64,000 nucleotides of DNA from Epiperipatus broadwayi. Its lineage: Eukaryota; Onychophora; Udeonychophora; Euonychophora; Peripatidae. Location of the stretch: the NCBI GenBank assembly GCA_028023455.1, contig JAQFVV010006246.1, forward strand, positions 4,329,501-4,393,500, given 5' to 3'. The notes below the pieces were generated by a model. That model worked only from the letters and a program-made list of their open reading frames with translations. It did no database searches and was not told the origin of the DNA. Each line of letters begins with the position of its first letter. Position 1 is the stretch's first letter. A program made the translations under genes and the position numbers. Shown in pieces: positions 60,701-63,280 of this stretch.

Positions 60701-60978
60701 ATAGTGATAGCAATAACCAACTCACCTTTGGGTCTTTATTTGCACTGCCTTATATATGGCACTTTCAATGTATTATAATAAATTCTAACAAAGTAATACT
60801 AATAAATTTTCAATACACATAGTGTTTTAATAAAACTAATGAATTAATTATCACATATAGATGACATTTATGTAAATTTCAGGTTATGAAGGTGATGGTA
60901 GAATTTGTATCTTTAAGGGTATCTGCCATATATCAAATGGAGGATGTCATTCACTTGCCACTTGCACTCAAAATTTAA
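3219..60978 (+). CDS. CUBN: Cubilin-like gene, N-terminal part (10 internal exons; partial)
   Basis: Ten exons with GT-AG borders and compatible phases join into a 1021-nt open frame. The first four exons (95 codons) are rich in L, I, N, Q, E and K in heptad-like spacing, as expected for the N-terminal coiled coil. Then come EGF-like modules: EGF1 (exons 5-6), EGF2 with the Ca-binding DVNEC start (6-7), EGF3 (7-8), EGF4 with DVNEC (8-9), EGF5 with DINEC (9-10) and part of EGF6 (10). The order and the linker features GPFC, the long EGF3, [12 protein letters not shown] and [12 protein letters not shown] match the start of cubilin, which has a coiled coil, 8 EGF and 27 CUB domains. In vertebrates cubilin forms a trimer that binds amnionless and takes up protein ligands. 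The signal peptide, the rest of EGF6, EGF7-8 and all CUB domains are outside the window. Another coiled-coil/EGF protein is possible but the module order makes it less likely. Confidence 0.85.
3267..6644. other. Intron, no recognised element
   Basis: AT-rich intron sequence. It has an A/T-homopolymer region at 5200-5240 and a TA microsatellite at about 6590-6644 that abuts the mariner insertion. I see no coding remnants. Confidence 0.5.
6645..7718 (+). mobile_element. mariner-type DNA transposon, decayed
   Basis: The element lies between TA dinucleotides at 6643-6644 and 7719-7720. Its ends are imperfect inverted repeats with the shared core GTCAAAAATNATCTGCAT (left 6651-6668, right on the minus strand near 7696-7713). 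At about 1074 bp its length is normal for mariner (about 1.3 kb or less), and the interior is a broken transposase. TA is the known mariner target site. No intact open frame remains, so it should be immobile by itself. Confidence 0.85.
6777..7690 (+). pseudogene. mariner transposase pseudogene
   Basis: The start ATG at 6777 opens [17 protein letters not shown] and then meets a stop. In shifting frames one can follow the usual order of mariner transposase. YEWI.KI lies near 6905. The helix-turn-helix segment, with [13 protein letters not shown], is near 7027-7066. An ITGD..R segment followed by an S.QSMKW-like string is near 7165-7240. A catalytic-region remnant [10 protein letters not shown] is near 7398-7427 and [10 protein letters not shown] near 7506-7535. 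Several stops and frame shifts break it. The family is clear from motif order; the subfamily is not assigned. Confidence 0.85.
7939..8067 (+). CDS. CUBN: Cubilin-like exon B (coiled coil)
   Basis: The acceptor is TTTTTAG and the donor GTGAGT. It is 129 nt (43 codons), phase 0 at both ends. The product contains [17 protein letters not shown] and then [15 protein letters not shown], a helical stretch with L/I every three to four residues. This is the longest part of the predicted coiled coil. Confidence 0.85.
8068..9219. other. Intron, nothing recognised
   Basis: AT-rich intron start. It has a short CT-rich patch near 8172-8190 but no supported coding or repeat element. Confidence 0.5.
9220..9405. 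repeat. Interspersed repeat R3, copy 1
   Basis: This segment is clearly similar to 52960-53188. Shared strings include GATACACAGATCAGGAGCAA and a common start at GTAC. The family is not recognised and there is no coding potential. Confidence 0.7.
9406..10805. other. Intron; slightly GC-richer, possible further repeat
   Basis: Composition rises a little in places (9600-9720 and 10080-10200), which may mean the R3 element continues here. No exon or named element is supported. Confidence 0.4.
10806..11358 (+). repeat. Upstream PLE terminal repeat (pLTR)
   Basis: Begins at AGACCCCACAGGCTGTGTAC and ends at AGGTTATTAC, like the downstream copy. The two differ by a few dozen substitutions by eye. 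Its endonuclease frame is open to the stop at 11132-11134, unlike the downstream copy. No hammerhead core (CTGANGA...GAAA) was found in it. Confidence 0.88.
10811..11134 (+). pseudogene. PLE GIY-YIG endonuclease fragment (upstream copy)
   Basis: The frame reads [18 protein letters not shown], then R...R.SQHKYR, then the C-terminal segment [20 protein letters not shown] and a stop. The paired cysteines, the YYGET string and the R..QH motif are typical of PLE GIY-YIG nuclease domains, which nick target DNA. The frame is open but lacks the RT part and a start of its own. Confidence 0.85.
11372..13559 (+). pseudogene. PLE reverse transcriptase-endonuclease, frame-broken
   Basis: The ATG at 11372 lies just after the upstream repeat. 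The first open piece (159 codons) carries the N-terminal PLE segment with [12 protein letters not shown]. The second (11895-12419) has the RT entry motif [15 protein letters not shown] and then [12 protein letters not shown]. Further frames give the W.M.K.G.PMG-like string and [15 protein letters not shown] near 12660-12705, the catalytic [10 protein letters not shown] near 12755-12784, and [16 protein letters not shown]. The end runs into the GIY-YIG part in the downstream repeat and stops early at 13557. At least four frame changes or stops are present. PLE is the only family that joins this RT type to a GIY-YIG end. Confidence 0.88.
13321..13870 (+). repeat. Downstream PLE terminal repeat (pLTR)
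   Basis: Direct repeat of 10806-11358. In this copy a substitution makes a stop within the KRKVKEAYF segment, so the endonuclease is cut short. Confidence 0.88.
13871..17576. other. Intron, no supported element
   Basis: AT-rich. A GC-richer patch at 14110-14300 and a 68-codon open stretch on the minus strand at 16142-16345 could not be assigned to any family and are not called. The stretch ends at the acceptor of exon C. Confidence 0.45.
17577..17645 (+). CDS. CUBN: Cubilin-like exon C (coiled coil)
   Basis: Acceptor TTTTTAG, donor GTAAGT, 69 nt, phase 0 at both ends. The product begins [13 protein letters not shown] and ends YSELQHK. It continues the heptad pattern of exon B with a proline-serine break in the middle. 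Confidence 0.8.
17646..21796. other. Intron; contains a 38-bp perfect palindrome
   Basis: AT-rich intron with many A/T homopolymers. The only structure worth noting is the palindrome at 19827-19864, listed separately. No coding or transposon remnant is recognised. Confidence 0.5.
19827..19864. repeat. 38-bp perfect palindrome
   Basis: The sequence reads the same on both strands around the centre GATATATC and is entirely A/T except for one G-C pair per arm. It could extrude as a cruciform. It may be chance in such AT-rich DNA. Confidence 0.7.
21797..21835 (+). CDS. CUBN: Cubilin-like exon D (coiled coil end)
   Basis: The acceptor is AAAATAG and the donor GTAAGT. It is 39 nt and encodes [13 protein letters not shown], phase 0 at both ends. 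The intron to exon E is only 88 bp, the one short intron in the gene, which strengthens both calls. Confidence 0.8.
21924..22025 (+). CDS. CUBN: Cubilin-like exon E (EGF1, first part)
   Basis: Acceptor ATTGTAG, donor GTAATG, 102 nt, phase 0. The product runs from [18 protein letters not shown] to [10 protein letters not shown], an EGF module with C-x4-C-x5-C-x8-C-x-C spacing. Its sixth cysteine is supplied by GPFC in exon F. Confidence 0.93.
22026..23432. other. Intron, nothing recognised
   Basis: AT-rich intron sequence with no supported coding or repeat element. Confidence 0.5.
23433..23723 (-). pseudogene. PLE GIY-YIG endonuclease remnant
   Basis: The 96-codon open frame contains [19 protein letters not shown], then [15 protein letters not shown], then [17 protein letters not shown]. 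The order Y-I-x-E-S followed by R..KH and E.N..KRKIK.A matches the C-terminal endonuclease of Penelope-like elements. It is diverged from the copy at 10806-13870, so it is probably a different PLE family. No RT part was seen next to it. Confidence 0.7.
23724..24335. other. Intron, nothing recognised
   Basis: AT-rich sequence between the PLE remnant and the LINE. It may hold decayed flanks of either, but nothing is supported. Confidence 0.4.
24542..24862 (+). pseudogene. LINE ORF1-like fragment
   Basis: A 106-codon open stretch that starts with a lysine-rich and then acidic-serine segment ([19 protein letters not shown]) and is polar throughout. It resembles the low-complexity ORF1 proteins of LINEs only in general character and in lying just upstream of the endonuclease pieces. 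An overlapping frame from 24336 may be the start of the same ORF1. Confidence 0.45.
24900..26780 (+). pseudogene. LINE endonuclease-reverse transcriptase pseudogene
   Basis: The endonuclease opens with [10 protein letters not shown] near 24933-24962, the usual N-R-GL start. It continues through [11 protein letters not shown] near 25110 and [19 protein letters not shown] near 25282-25338, where G-G-F-Q stands for the canonical GDFN, and reaches LLSDYLAL near 25520 for the canonical SDH. RT motifs follow: [20 protein letters not shown] near 26330-26390, then the acid block [19 protein letters not shown] near 26510-26565, then [14 protein letters not shown] near 26687-26728. No intact F/YADD was found. 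Many stops and shifts break it, and two catalytic motifs are mutated. Confidence 0.75.
27540..27700 (+). pseudogene. LINE C-terminal cysteine motif remnant
   Basis: Shifting frames give [20 protein letters not shown] and then C-x2-C with a downstream H and C (CTLCHKSM, then HLFFNCV). That is the C-terminal zinc-knuckle pattern often found after LINE reverse transcriptases. Confidence 0.5.
28002..28025 (+). repeat. Hairpin at the LINE 3' end
   Basis: Perfect 8-bp arms GTGACAAT and ATTGTCAC enclose an 8-nt loop. It lies just downstream of the last coding remnant of the LINE. Many LINEs use a 3' stem-loop for recognition by their reverse transcriptase; that role here is inference. Confidence 0.55.
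28515..28700 (+). pseudogene. PLE tail: endonuclease C-terminus plus 3' UTR
   Basis: The frame reads [20 protein letters not shown] and [10 protein letters not shown] and stops at 28611-28613. It aligns with the [16 protein letters not shown]...[10 protein letters not shown] end of the PLE at 10806-11134. The following bases also match that element (CTCATTTGCATAAATTTGCAT, then GCTATGAATATGA and TTTAGCCAT). It is a related but distinct PLE copy, cut at its 5' side. Confidence 0.8.
28887..29224 (+). repeat. Flanking direct repeat, left copy (with short internal duplication)
   Basis: The core 28932-29190 is repeated almost exactly at 30256-30515 on the other side of the ribozyme units. The core starts in a GATGAT-rich microsatellite and contains AAACCCCAATAATCATTGAAG written here as a landmark. 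In addition a 40-bp string around AATAATAAAGTTCTTTGAAAA occurs at both ends of this left copy (28887-28931 and 29183-29224). Confidence 0.85.
29408..29449 (-). ncRNA. Hammerhead ribozyme (left unit)
   Basis: On the minus strand: stem I TCCTCA; core CTGATGA; stem II TGGC with a 5-base loop and GCCA; GAAA; a minimal stem III (C-G around TA); then TC at the cleavage site; and stem I partner TGGGGA. Every invariant core base is present. The only difference from the right unit inside the motif lies in the stem II loop. A one-pair stem III is known from hammerheads of Penelope-like elements, which are thought to act as dimers. Self-cleavage is inferred, not shown. Confidence 0.85.
30093..30134 (+). 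ncRNA. Hammerhead ribozyme (right unit)
   Basis: Stem I is 30093-30098 with 30129-30134 (six pairs, one G-U). The core CTGATGA is 30099-30105. Stem II is TGGC/GCCA with loop CCCAA (30106-30118). GAAA is 30119-30122. Stem III is a single C-G pair (30123, 30126). Cleavage is predicted after C30128. It is a type I topology, open at stem I. Confidence 0.85.
30256..30515 (+). repeat. Flanking direct repeat, right copy
   Basis: Near-identical to 28932-29190. Differences are single substitutions and homopolymer-length changes. The two copies bracket the inverted ribozyme units exactly, with only short AATAAT/GATGAT sequence between. Confidence 0.85.
30516..31403. other. Intron with a short TCTA microsatellite
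   Basis: AT-rich, with a TCTATC-type simple repeat at about 31235-31262. Nothing else is recognised before the acceptor of exon F. Confidence 0.5.
31404..31507 (+). CDS. CUBN: Cubilin-like exon F (EGF1 end, EGF2 start)
   Basis: Acceptor ATTATAG, donor GTAAGT, 104 nt, phase 0 in and 2 out. GPFC closes EGF1, and [20 protein letters not shown] then opens a calcium-binding type EGF (D-x-N-E with a following ring of cysteines). It ends in LNKPGTFE, where the split codon is completed by exon G. Confidence 0.93.
31508..33078. other. Intron, nothing recognised
   Basis: AT-rich intron sequence, no supported element. Confidence 0.5.
33079..33671 (+). repeat. Two tandem ~297-bp units
   Basis: Both units start AAAGTGATCTGTAATAACAA and end in ATAATGTCTTCTCAT; the second starts at about 33377. 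They share strings such as ATTTCCAGGGGGAGTATCTG and GAGTGCCAAATATGCATA. Each has small private indels, so the duplication is not recent. No coding or ribozyme motif was seen. Confidence 0.85.
33672..35375. other. Intron, nothing recognised
   Basis: AT-rich intron sequence, no supported element. Confidence 0.5.
35376..35640 (+). mobile_element. Diverged relative of the hammerhead-bearing unit
   Basis: Shares with the 454-bp unit the order GTTCAG-CCCA-ATG-CTAT near 35390, a CATTAGAT segment near 35483, the hammerhead and then GGGGATATT. The sequence between has drifted. It is a single copy without visible tandem repetition. Confidence 0.65.
35542..35581 (+). ncRNA. Hammerhead ribozyme, diverged copy
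   Basis: Stem I ACCTCA/TGGGGT (six pairs), core CTGACGA (position 7 is free to vary), stem II TGC/GCA with loop CAGTA, GAAA, stem III U-G around TG, cleavage predicted after C35575. Compared with 30093-30134 the outermost stem I pair changed from T-A to A-T, and stem II lost one pair on both sides. The fold is kept while the sequence changed. The short stem II may weaken activity. Confidence 0.75.
35641..35753. other. Intron end before exon G
   Basis: The T-rich tract near 35706-35740 is the polypyrimidine region of the acceptor. Confidence 0.5.
35754..35883 (+). CDS. CUBN: Cubilin-like exon G (EGF2 end, EGF3 start)
   Basis: Acceptor TTAAAG (weak, few pyrimidines next to it), donor GTAAGA, 130 nt, phase 2 in and 0 out. 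[12 protein letters not shown] closes EGF2. Then [17 protein letters not shown] and [10 protein letters not shown] form the first half of EGF3, which has the long insert before its last cysteines that is typical of cubilin EGF3. Confidence 0.92.
35884..38674. other. Intron, no supported element
   Basis: AT-rich. A slightly GC-richer patch at 36700-37030 may be an old repeat but matches nothing else in the window. Confidence 0.45.
38675..39350. mobile_element. Fold-back element with ~300-bp arms
   Basis: The left end AATGTGAAAGGCTAAAACCT and the right end, its near reverse complement, close arms that pair across almost the whole element, including strings such as GGAAGGTGGTTCCA on one side against TGGAACCACCTTCC on the other. 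The centre repeats the outer motif CTGTTAAAGGTTTT at 38970, and sequence just right of the element (39350-39410) repeats the centre (38990-39060). There is no coding capacity. It is probably a MITE or Foldback-type non-autonomous DNA transposon. Confidence 0.8.
39351..41740. other. Intron, nothing recognised apart from a repeat echo at its start
   Basis: 39350-39410 echoes the centre of the fold-back element. The rest is AT-rich with a TA run at 39558-39572. No coding remnant was seen. Confidence 0.45.
41741..42270 (-). mobile_element. Possible SINE- or retrozyme-like element with hammerhead
   Basis: On the minus strand a hammerhead candidate is followed, about 80 bases downstream, by a tRNA-like string with a B-box-like GAGTTCAAATCTC (41756-41768). 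A similar tRNA-like string, sharing TTTGAAAGTCTGAATTTAAG-type sequence, lies in the opposite orientation at 42209-42240. 17-bp inverted arms occur at 42161-42177 and 42252-42268. Hammerheads joined to pol III promoter boxes are known from the Sm-alpha SINE-like family of schistosomes. The parts are visible, but joining them into one element is inference. Confidence 0.45.
41848..41902 (-). ncRNA. Hammerhead ribozyme candidate, second type
   Basis: Minus strand: stem I GATC-(internal loop)-CAA with TTG-(internal loop)-GATC; core CTGACGA at 41890-41884; stem II GTGCT/GGCAT with loop GGTTC (outer and inner pairs G-U); GAAA; short stem III TACGTA (two pairs); then TA at the cleavage site. All invariant positions are met. 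The internal loop in stem I is where natural hammerheads make their activating tertiary contact. The outer stem II pair G-C has become G-U, so it may be a decayed copy. Confidence 0.68.
42271..43219. other. Intron, nothing recognised
   Basis: AT-rich intron sequence, no supported element. Confidence 0.45.
43220..43736. mobile_element. Fold-back element with ~96-bp terminal inverted repeats
   Basis: The left arm 43220-43315 begins ATCATCCTTCCTGTCATGTG. The right arm 43638-43736 is its imperfect reverse complement, ending GACTGGAAGGATGGT. The inside has further short inverted and direct repeats around ATATATTTCAT. There is no coding sequence. It is MITE-like; target duplications were not identified. 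Confidence 0.75.
43978..44149 (+). CDS. CUBN: Cubilin-like exon H (EGF3 end, EGF4)
   Basis: Acceptor TTTTTAAG, donor GTATGT, 172 nt, phase 0 in and 1 out. [20 protein letters not shown] closes EGF3; [20 protein letters not shown] then opens the calcium-binding EGF4, which runs to CGNCPAG. The split glycine codon is completed in exon I. The PKY...NSPAC linker is one of the best cubilin signatures here. Confidence 0.94.
44150..45059. other. Intron; may hold the decayed C-terminal end of the hAT remnant
   Basis: AT-rich. Scattered minus-strand strings next to 45060 could be the continuation of the transposase pseudogene but are too decayed to call. Confidence 0.4.
45060..46170 (-). pseudogene. 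hAT-type transposase pseudogene (ZBED5/GTF2IRD2-like)
   Basis: Read on the minus strand in shifting frames. It starts with a [20 protein letters not shown]-like N-terminal segment near 46160. Next comes [20 protein letters not shown] with IKDCML near 45885-45840. A piece with the D-x-AQ-type core follows near 45690, and [19 protein letters not shown] near 45420-45365. Last is [20 protein letters not shown] with [20 protein letters not shown] near 45240-45110. This is the order in the ZBED5/GTF2IRD2 group of hAT-derived transposases. Stops are frequent and no terminal inverted repeats were identified. Confidence 0.8.
46171..48596. other. Intron with one GC-richer patch
   Basis: Mostly very AT-rich. 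46620-46760 stands out with GC-richer sequence (for example AAAGGCCGGTAATGGCCCAA) and may be part of an unrecognised interspersed repeat. 48276-48287 and 48306-48317 form 12-bp inverted arms. No coding sequence was seen. Confidence 0.45.
48597..51345 (-). mobile_element. RTE-clade LINE, copy 1 (longer, decayed)
   Basis: On the minus strand it runs from a 5' UTR-like segment (51345-51240) through an endonuclease start and a broken reverse transcriptase to an (ATG)n tail at 48597-48616. The tail on a nearly absent 3' UTR is the usual RTE/BovB ending. It is clearly the same family as copy 2 at 53201-55103. A target duplication could not be fixed. Confidence 0.88.
48620..51240 (-). pseudogene. 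RTE endonuclease-reverse transcriptase pseudogene (copy 1)
   Basis: The endonuclease opens with [20 protein letters not shown] near 51240-51180 (the usual T-x-N-x-R-S start of RTE APE domains). Further on, remnants of the RT linker appear ([20 protein letters not shown] near 50460-50400), then [20 protein letters not shown] near 50030-49970, then pieces matching all later RT blocks of copy 2, ending with SETWTLNRR near 48990. Many stops and frame shifts are present. It keeps the endonuclease that copy 2 lacks. Confidence 0.85.
51346..52504. other. Intron, nothing recognised
   Basis: AT-rich. A 66-codon open stretch at 51913-52110 shows no family signature. The region ends at the acceptor of exon I. 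Confidence 0.5.
52505..52636 (+). CDS. CUBN: Cubilin-like exon I (EGF4 end, EGF5)
   Basis: Acceptor TTTGTAG, donor GTATTA, 132 nt, phase 1 at both ends. [20 protein letters not shown] closes EGF4 and opens EGF5. The exon goes on through [19 protein letters not shown] to CPSG. A phase 1-1 exon that spans one module border is common in EGF genes. Confidence 0.94.
52637..52959. other. Intron start, ends in a TA microsatellite
   Basis: AT-rich, with (TA)n at 52935-52958 just before the R3 repeat. Confidence 0.5.
52960..53188. repeat. Interspersed repeat R3, copy 2
   Basis: Similar to 9220-9405, with the shared start GTAC and the shared string GATACACAGATCAGGAGCAA. It continues up to the target duplication of RTE copy 2, so the LINE inserted at or within its far edge. 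Confidence 0.7.
53189..53200. repeat. Target-site duplication of RTE copy 2, left
   Basis: ATTAGTATAAAT, repeated exactly at 55104-55115 on the other side of the element. Confidence 0.9.
53190..55139 (-). CDS. RTE reverse transcriptase, 649-codon open frame with host-derived ends
   Basis: The frame starts outside the element: the first dozen residues come from flanking DNA and the target duplication. RTE coding sequence begins at about [21 protein letters not shown] blocks follow in order: [39 protein letters not shown] with [24 protein letters not shown], the first aspartate block [33 protein letters not shown], the catalytic block written FTDD (usually FADD or YADD), and the C-terminal ETWTLNRR and [10 protein letters not shown]. 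The endonuclease is missing because of the truncation. The last residues (DDDD then LY) come from the ATG tail and the left target duplication. No product is expected to be functional for transposition by itself. Confidence 0.9.
   Translation of the reverse strand: MSQDLVLFIYTNTKIAGRKKQQLTNKISTETRELMKKRRNMKICKNDALKRIEYLEFCKMVRKRVENDIRKYNCELARKAVEENKSLKNVKQHFGIGRKFISAIRKKDGIITKKRDDIMKLVEDFYQELYSNKEQVPPISITSSELPRILNEEVRNAIKCMKKGKAPGNDGIIIDILKEADEETEKILAKLYTKCLNDKDVPDDWKNAVIILIFKKGDKEDIRNYRPISLLLVLCKNFTKIITTRLQRTLDFHQPREQAGFKSGFSTVDHIQVLKEVIERTNEYELSLCFGFVDYEKAIDSINISSVIKALDHQGIDPGYCHILKNIYKNATATIRLHNDTGKVNIEKGVRQGDSISPKLFTAVLQEVFCGLKWETKGVKVNGDYLSHLDFTDDVVVFANNASELQEMLQELSDESRKVGLRINIKKTKVMFNRFAQNMKIKIDYDELEEVKSYKYLGQIINTDGNIIEEISHRIKLGWSAFGRNNLILKGNMPMCLKRKVFNKCVLPVLTYGSETWTLNRRSIQRLQTTQRSMERCMLGVTRRDRKRNVWVREQTGVTDLIEKIKRLKWSWAGHISRRDDNRWAIEILNWIPRDCKRPRRRPHVRWMDEIRKCVGVMWRREANDRRRWIKLGETFILQWIDNDDDDLY
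53201..55103 (-). mobile_element. RTE-clade LINE, copy 2 (5'-truncated, young-looking)
   Basis: The element lies between exact 12-bp target duplications. It ends in an ATG-rich tail (53201-53216) with almost no 3' UTR, and it is truncated at its 5' end within the linker before the reverse transcriptase. The rest of the coding region is uninterrupted. It sits in intron 9 of the cubilin-like gene, antisense to it. Confidence 0.93.
55104..55115. repeat. Target-site duplication of RTE copy 2, right
   Basis: Exact copy of 53189-53200. Confidence 0.9.
55116..57645. other. Intron; less AT-extreme, no recognised element
   Basis: Long stretch with few homopolymers and a somewhat higher GC content, which suggests an old large repeat, but no coding motif, terminal repeat or ribozyme was recognised. 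Confidence 0.4.
57646..57700. repeat. TA/CA microsatellite
   Basis: (TA)n followed by a short (CA)n run. Confidence 0.9.
57716..57801. repeat. 41-bp inverted repeat (hairpin)
   Basis: The arms 57716-57756 and 57761-57801 pair with one mismatch and a 4-base centre. The arm contains TTTAAGCCAGAAACTGTTT. A partial third copy of the outer motif (AAATATAATTTAAGACATTG) lies at 57825-57845. It may be a small MITE. Confidence 0.85.
57802..58499. other. Intron, nothing recognised
   Basis: AT-rich. It might include a decayed LTR of the Ty3 remnant downstream, but no repeat partner was found. Confidence 0.4.
58600..58860 (+). pseudogene. gag-like remnant
   Basis: The frame reads INFLRDK, then [14 protein letters not shown], then [20 protein letters not shown] and [12 protein letters not shown], before a short (CAAG)n simple repeat at about 58815-58830. 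The NLPFKIEQ string and its spacing resemble the capsid region of Ty3-type gag. Similarity is modest. Confidence 0.45.
59440..60600 (+). pseudogene. Ty3-type pol (RT-RNase H) pseudogene
   Basis: Shifting frames give [16 protein letters not shown] near 59468 and [14 protein letters not shown] near 59603-59644, where the canonical motif is [27 protein letters not shown] lies near 59840-59896, with the catalytic YIDD reduced to YINV. Then come [16 protein letters not shown] near 59970-60017 and the RNase H start [13 protein letters not shown] near 60366-60404, where D-C-S stands for D-A-S. Frame shifts, stops and the lost YIDD make it inactive. The motif order is diagnostic of Ty3-type pol. Confidence 0.8.
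60883..60978 (+). CDS. CUBN: Cubilin-like exon J (EGF5 end, EGF6 start)
   Basis: Acceptor AATTTCAG, donor GTAAGA, 96 nt, phase 1 at both ends. [20 protein letters not shown] closes EGF5 and opens EGF6, which is cut after [11 protein letters not shown]. The rest of EGF6 must lie in the next exon, which was not found in the remaining 3 kb. Confidence 0.92.
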   Translation, partial: VMKVMVEFVSLRVSAIYQMEDVIHLPLALKI

Positions 60979-61004
60979 GTAAGAAAAGTAATGTAATAAA
61001 TAAA

Positions 61005-61049
<45 letters not shown>

Positions 61050-61076
61050 TTTTTTAAACCATGTATTATTTATATA

Positions 61077-61119
61077 GTATTACTTCCCAATATTTCGACA
61101 AAACATTGGGAAGTAATAC
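61077..61119. repeat. 15-bp perfect hairpin
   Basis: The arms GTATTACTTCCCAAT and ATTGGGAAGTAATAC enclose the 13-base loop ATTTCGACAAAAC. A related string in the opposite sense, TTGTCGAAATGTGGGGAAGT, occurs near 61569-61588, so this may be part of a repeat family's end. Confidence 0.8.
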
Positions 61120-62969
61120 AAAATAATATGTGACTTAATTTAAAAACTGCTTTATTTATATTATATAACCATGAAAACATTATCCATTATGTATATATAT
61201 AATTTAATAATTAAAATTAGTTTTTGGATTAAACCCAATGTTTTGTGTACTGATTTTGATAATGCAAAAATATTTGCTAATTTGGAAAAGTATGAATTGA
61301 GAACCATGAGGGCAGTTGAAATATCCAACTGGTTTAAACAAAGCTGACAAAGCACAACATATTCCAGCCTTATAGAGAATTTCTTCTATAAACTTGAAAA
61401 CAAATTAATGGTGGAACTGAAGAAAATAAACATTTGTTAATTTCGCATATTCTCTTTGCTCAATTACTTTATGCTCAATCTCATTCTTTACTTCACAGTC
61501 AATCTTGTTACTGTTAGAGATCTAATGGTATTTCTTTGAAAAGTTAACCTTGACAATGAGGGATTCTATTTGTCGAAATGTGGGGAAGTAAGCAAAAGTA
61601 ACACAGTTTATCCCCAAAATTAGTTTATTTACACCATATAACCATTATTTTTTCAGTTAGAGATGTAGTGGTGAGGTTTATAAAAGCTCTGATGATGACT
61701 GCTAGACAATTGAAACTATATGCAAGAGTAGATAAAATAAATCATATGTTGAACTGCCATTGTAGAGTGTAAATTGAGGTGTGTATGGTGTATTATATTA
61801 TATAATCATGAAAACGTGTGTGTGTGTATGTATGTATGTGTATATATATATATATAGTAAGAATGACCCAAAGTGCTATTCTTCTAGCCAGTGAAGCATA
61901 ATGATTACTTAATTTGCTGATATACTCAATGGCCAGAGAAATATCAAATATTCCCACCTGTAATGTCTAAATGGATTCAGAAGAAAGCAACTGTAAGGCC
62001 AGGGCCACATTATTCTAAGCACGTTGCTGAAGGTTTCAAGTGATCAAGGAAAGAGTCATTATAGTATGATGAAATGAAGTGATAGACTGTATACATAAGA
62101 TACATTATCACCACACTCACCAATTTTAATCAAAATTATTGAAGGAGACATGAGCTGTTCTTTTATTTTTATTTCATGTTAGATTTTTTTAAATGTTTAT
62201 AAGACTTCTTTTGTTCTTTTTTTCTTTTGCACTTGGAAATTTTAAACATATCTAGAGTTCAGGAATAGTTCATGATGCTTAAAGTAATGTTGTATTGAAA
62301 AGTAGGAAGATTGCTAAATTGGACAAAGCTATTTTTTTTTATGTAAATAAAATCCAAGCCATATGGAAGATAAGAGTTTATACTATTCCATATTAATTGC
62401 AGACACTTTTTAGAAGACAGAGTTGCTTGTTTATTTACTATTGATCAATAATCATTATGAATGATTTTTTACTATCAATCACTTAGGTAGGGAGCCCAGG
62501 AGGATGAAATATCAATCATCTACAAACAAAACCAGACAACAAGGCTATTACATTATATGTATATACTCCCATATTTAATAAATTAGTTAGCTAGCTTCAC
62601 ACTTAATTTAATCATGATTTTTCTTTTTGCTTTACCTCATTTAATTTGCTTTGTAAATATTGAATGTTGAGTTACTATGGAAAGGTTGGAACATTAAGTA
62701 CACTTAAATAAGATATGGTAGAATTGTATGCTCAATACACAGAATTGTATTTTTATTATTATTACTATTATTGTCAAAAAGATTTTAAATTTTACCTGTT
62801 GTTAATAAAAGCTGTTATTTTGAGTTTAAAAATAAAAATTTTCATTTGGTCTCTAGTTTATCAAAAACCATTCATACATCACCCATCAACTTATATACTC
62901 ATACATACTTTCAATATGTATATGATGATTCAATAGTGGAGTTAATTGAATAGAAGCCATTAGGAACCT

Positions 62970-63280
62970 ATATAGAGATTAAATAATTGTCATCCTAAGT
63001 AAGATTCATCCCTGAAAAGAGTTAAAAGCAAATTGTTCCCTGGTTTTGAACTCCAAGGCATAATGGGACCTGAAAGAGGGGTGAGATCTGCATGAACCAG
63101 CCTAAATTGTGTCTGAATATAATTGTAAATTAGAGCTAGCCCATTGAGACAGACACAAATCATTGGTTAGGTACTTCATCGAATCATCCTTTGCATCCTG
63201 CCCGAACACTCTAAGCCTGACTGTAGTGAGATGTGCTTCCTCTTGTCTAGTAGTGTGAAATCTGGTCCATTACAATATAT
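62970..63280. repeat. Possible retroposon 3' end
   Basis: A block less AT-rich than its surroundings that ends directly in a TA microsatellite at 63276-63290, the way many SINEs and LINEs end. No partner copy exists in the window and the family is not recognised. Confidence 0.35.

Noticed and set aside
61687-61712. CTGATGA followed 16 bases later by GAAAC (hammerhead-like)
   Set aside because: The bases between do not form a stem II and the outer strands do not pair, so it is not called as a ribozyme; kept only as a possible decayed copy.
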